A stretch of 64,000 nt of DNA from assembly GCF_000429965.1 (NCBI RefSeq), contig NZ_KE387004.1:251526-315525 (forward strand), given 5' to 3'. Shown one piece after another: positions 63,070 through 64,000 of the stretch. The notes under the pieces were generated by a model. It was not told the origin of the DNA and did not search any database. It saw nothing but the letters and a program-made list of their open reading frames with translations. This DNA comes from Desulfogranum mediterraneum DSM 13871. Lineage in GTDB: Bacteria > Desulfobacterota > Desulfobulbia > Desulfobulbales > Desulfobulbaceae. Position numbers and translations under genes: made by a program. Every line of letters starts with the position of its first letter. Positions within the stretch are counted from its first letter, which is position 1.

Positions 63070-63977
63070 GAACAATCGCCTTTGGCTACTCAAGCCGTTG
63101 CAACATCCGCTGCAGTCACTGCGTGGCCGCCGGAGAACCTCCTGAGAGCACCAAGATGGAGCTGGCCACGGCCAGGGAGATCATCAACCAGCTGGCTGAG
63201 GCCGGAGTCAGGGGCATCAGCTTCACGGCCGGCGAGCCCTTTGTCTTCTTCGATGACCTCTTGGAGCTGCTCGAGTGCTGCAGCAAGGGAGGCATCTACA
63301 GCCGGGTGGTCACCAACAGCCTCTGGGCCAGGGACCGGGACCAGGCCGAGGCCCGGCTGGCCCGACTCCGCCGGGCCGGTCTCTCTCAGCTGCGGCTCAG
63401 CTACAGCAGGTGGCACCAGCAACAGGTCCCCCGGGAGCAGGTCCTCCATGCCGCCCGGGCCTGCCAGGGGGCAGGGGTGGACTACTTTGTCTCTTTTGTC
63501 ACGGATTTCAGTGCTGAGGATGATCCCTATGAGGCGTACCTGCGGGACCATGATCTGAGATTTTTCCCGGAACCACTCATCTACGCCGGCCGGGCCGATG
63601 GCCTGGAGCGCACTCCCCTGTTCACCGATTATCAGGAAAACCGCTGCCCCATGAATCCCTACCTGGCCCCGGACCTGACCATGTATGCCTGCTGTGATGC
63701 CGGCAGTCACTTTACCACCACCAAGGTCTTCCGCCTGGGGAGTCTCAGGGACTCCACCGCGGCGGAGCTCTTTGCGCGCAGCGAGTCCTCTCCCCTGTTC
63801 CACTGCATCCGCAACCAGGGGATCTCCACCATCGCCTCCTTTGCCGGCTACAGGGCCCGTGAGATCGTCACCCATCGCAAGTGTGAGCTCTGCAAGAAGC
63901 TGTTTGACGATCCCCAGACCCTGGCCGCTCTGGAGGCAGCTTCTGCCCGGGGAACCCTGCAGAGCTGGCTCAGATAG
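63066..63977 (+). CDS. Radical SAM protein with C-terminal cysteine cluster
   Basis: 303 residues. The CxxxCxxC motif CNIRCSHC (Cys12, 16, 19) binds the catalytic [4Fe-4S] cluster and SAM; ISFTAGEPFVF is the GGEP-like motif. C-terminal cysteines (NRCPMNPYL, MYACCDAG, KCELCKKL) suggest a second, SPASM-like cluster. Members modify peptides or proteins, or act as metalloenzyme maturases. It overlaps hrpB by four bases, so it is probably co-transcribed, but a functional link is not obvious. No small precursor-peptide gene is visible in the window. Confidence 0.9.
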   Translation: MRTIAFGYSSRCNIRCSHCVAAGEPPESTKMELATAREIINQLAEAGVRGISFTAGEPFVFFDDLLELLECCSKGGIYSRVVTNSLWARDRDQAEARLARLRRAGLSQLRLSYSRWHQQQVPREQVLHAARACQGAGVDYFVSFVTDFSAEDDPYEAYLRDHDLRFFPEPLIYAGRADGLERTPLFTDYQENRCPMNPYLAPDLTMYACCDAGSHFTTTKVFRLGSLRDSTAAELFARSESSPLFHCIRNQGISTIASFAGYRAREIVTHRKCELCKKLFDDPQTLAALEAASARGTLQSWLR

Positions 63978-64000
63978 CGGGCCGCTGGTACGGCTGCACC

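Noticed and set aside
1-64000. CRISPR arrays, tRNA or rRNA genes, prophage or complete insertion sequences
   Set aside because: None could be recognised by reading the sequence; the only repeats seen are short palindromic elements and one 12-bp tandem repeat.

Overview
The window reads as chromosomal DNA of a GC-rich (clearly above 50% by eye), Gram-negative, probably anaerobic bacterium. The best fit is a deltaproteobacterium (Desulfobacterota, perhaps Desulfobulbaceae-like). This rests on gene content: many hybrid kinases and c-di-GMP enzymes, a DUF169 protein, a LonB-type AAA_32 protease, a VPxPA-CTERM exported protein, a TonB receptor under a B12 riboswitch, and a permease/ArsR/thioredoxin operon. 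No rRNA, tRNA, CRISPR array, prophage or complete insertion sequence was found, so the taxonomic call is an inference.

Layout. 1-6.2 kb: a signalling cluster of two hybrid histidine kinases enclosing a stand-alone CheR and a receiver-less CheB. 6.2-10.4 kb: YigZ, a methyltransferase and an M20D amidohydrolase, with long non-coding gaps. 10.7-20.6 kb: c-di-GMP signalling (a twin-SBP GGDEF protein, a REC-REC-GGDEF protein, an HD-GYP phosphodiesterase and a degenerate receiver) interrupted by an APC permease, a broken SMR transporter gene and a DMT transporter. 21-28.9 kb: Lon-like protease, two lipoproteins, btuB behind a cobalamin riboswitch with an intrinsic terminator, and a CTERM protein behind a structured leader with its own terminator. 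29.1-34.8 kb: arsR-permease-thioredoxin operon, then a TroA-like metal ABC operon whose permease carries a DtxR-like tail. 35-42 kb: a calcium-loop protein, a TSUP exporter, and an MacB-like ABC/adaptor efflux operon. 42-56 kb: metabolic and housekeeping genes (HAD phosphatase, enoyl-CoA hydratase, serine/threonine dehydratase, AraC regulator, CsaA, MFS exporter, RsgA, ABM, CBM9-like, VOC, flavin disulfide reductase, MsrAB). 56-64 kb: an AT-rich VOC gene, DUF169, a two-component system, HrpB and a radical SAM protein.

A family of short, palindromic-ended, MITE-like repeats (about 140 bp) links several intergenic regions. One copy lies inside the btuB leader, one after the cysteine-rich lipoprotein gene, one between two copies of a small paralogous gene (one of them frameshifted), and a short derivative lies just upstream of the AT-rich VOC gene. 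Together with the SMR pseudogene and other remnants this marks the window as a core chromosome with decaying accessory spots.

The least ordinary things are the repeat family and its position in the riboswitch leader, the terminator-bearing leader of the CTERM gene, the transporter-DtxR fusion with an uncharacterised extra operon member, the CheR/CheB/kinase module without chemoreceptor, and a disulfide reductase with an altered active site. I found no clear, complete, previously undescribed multi-gene system.
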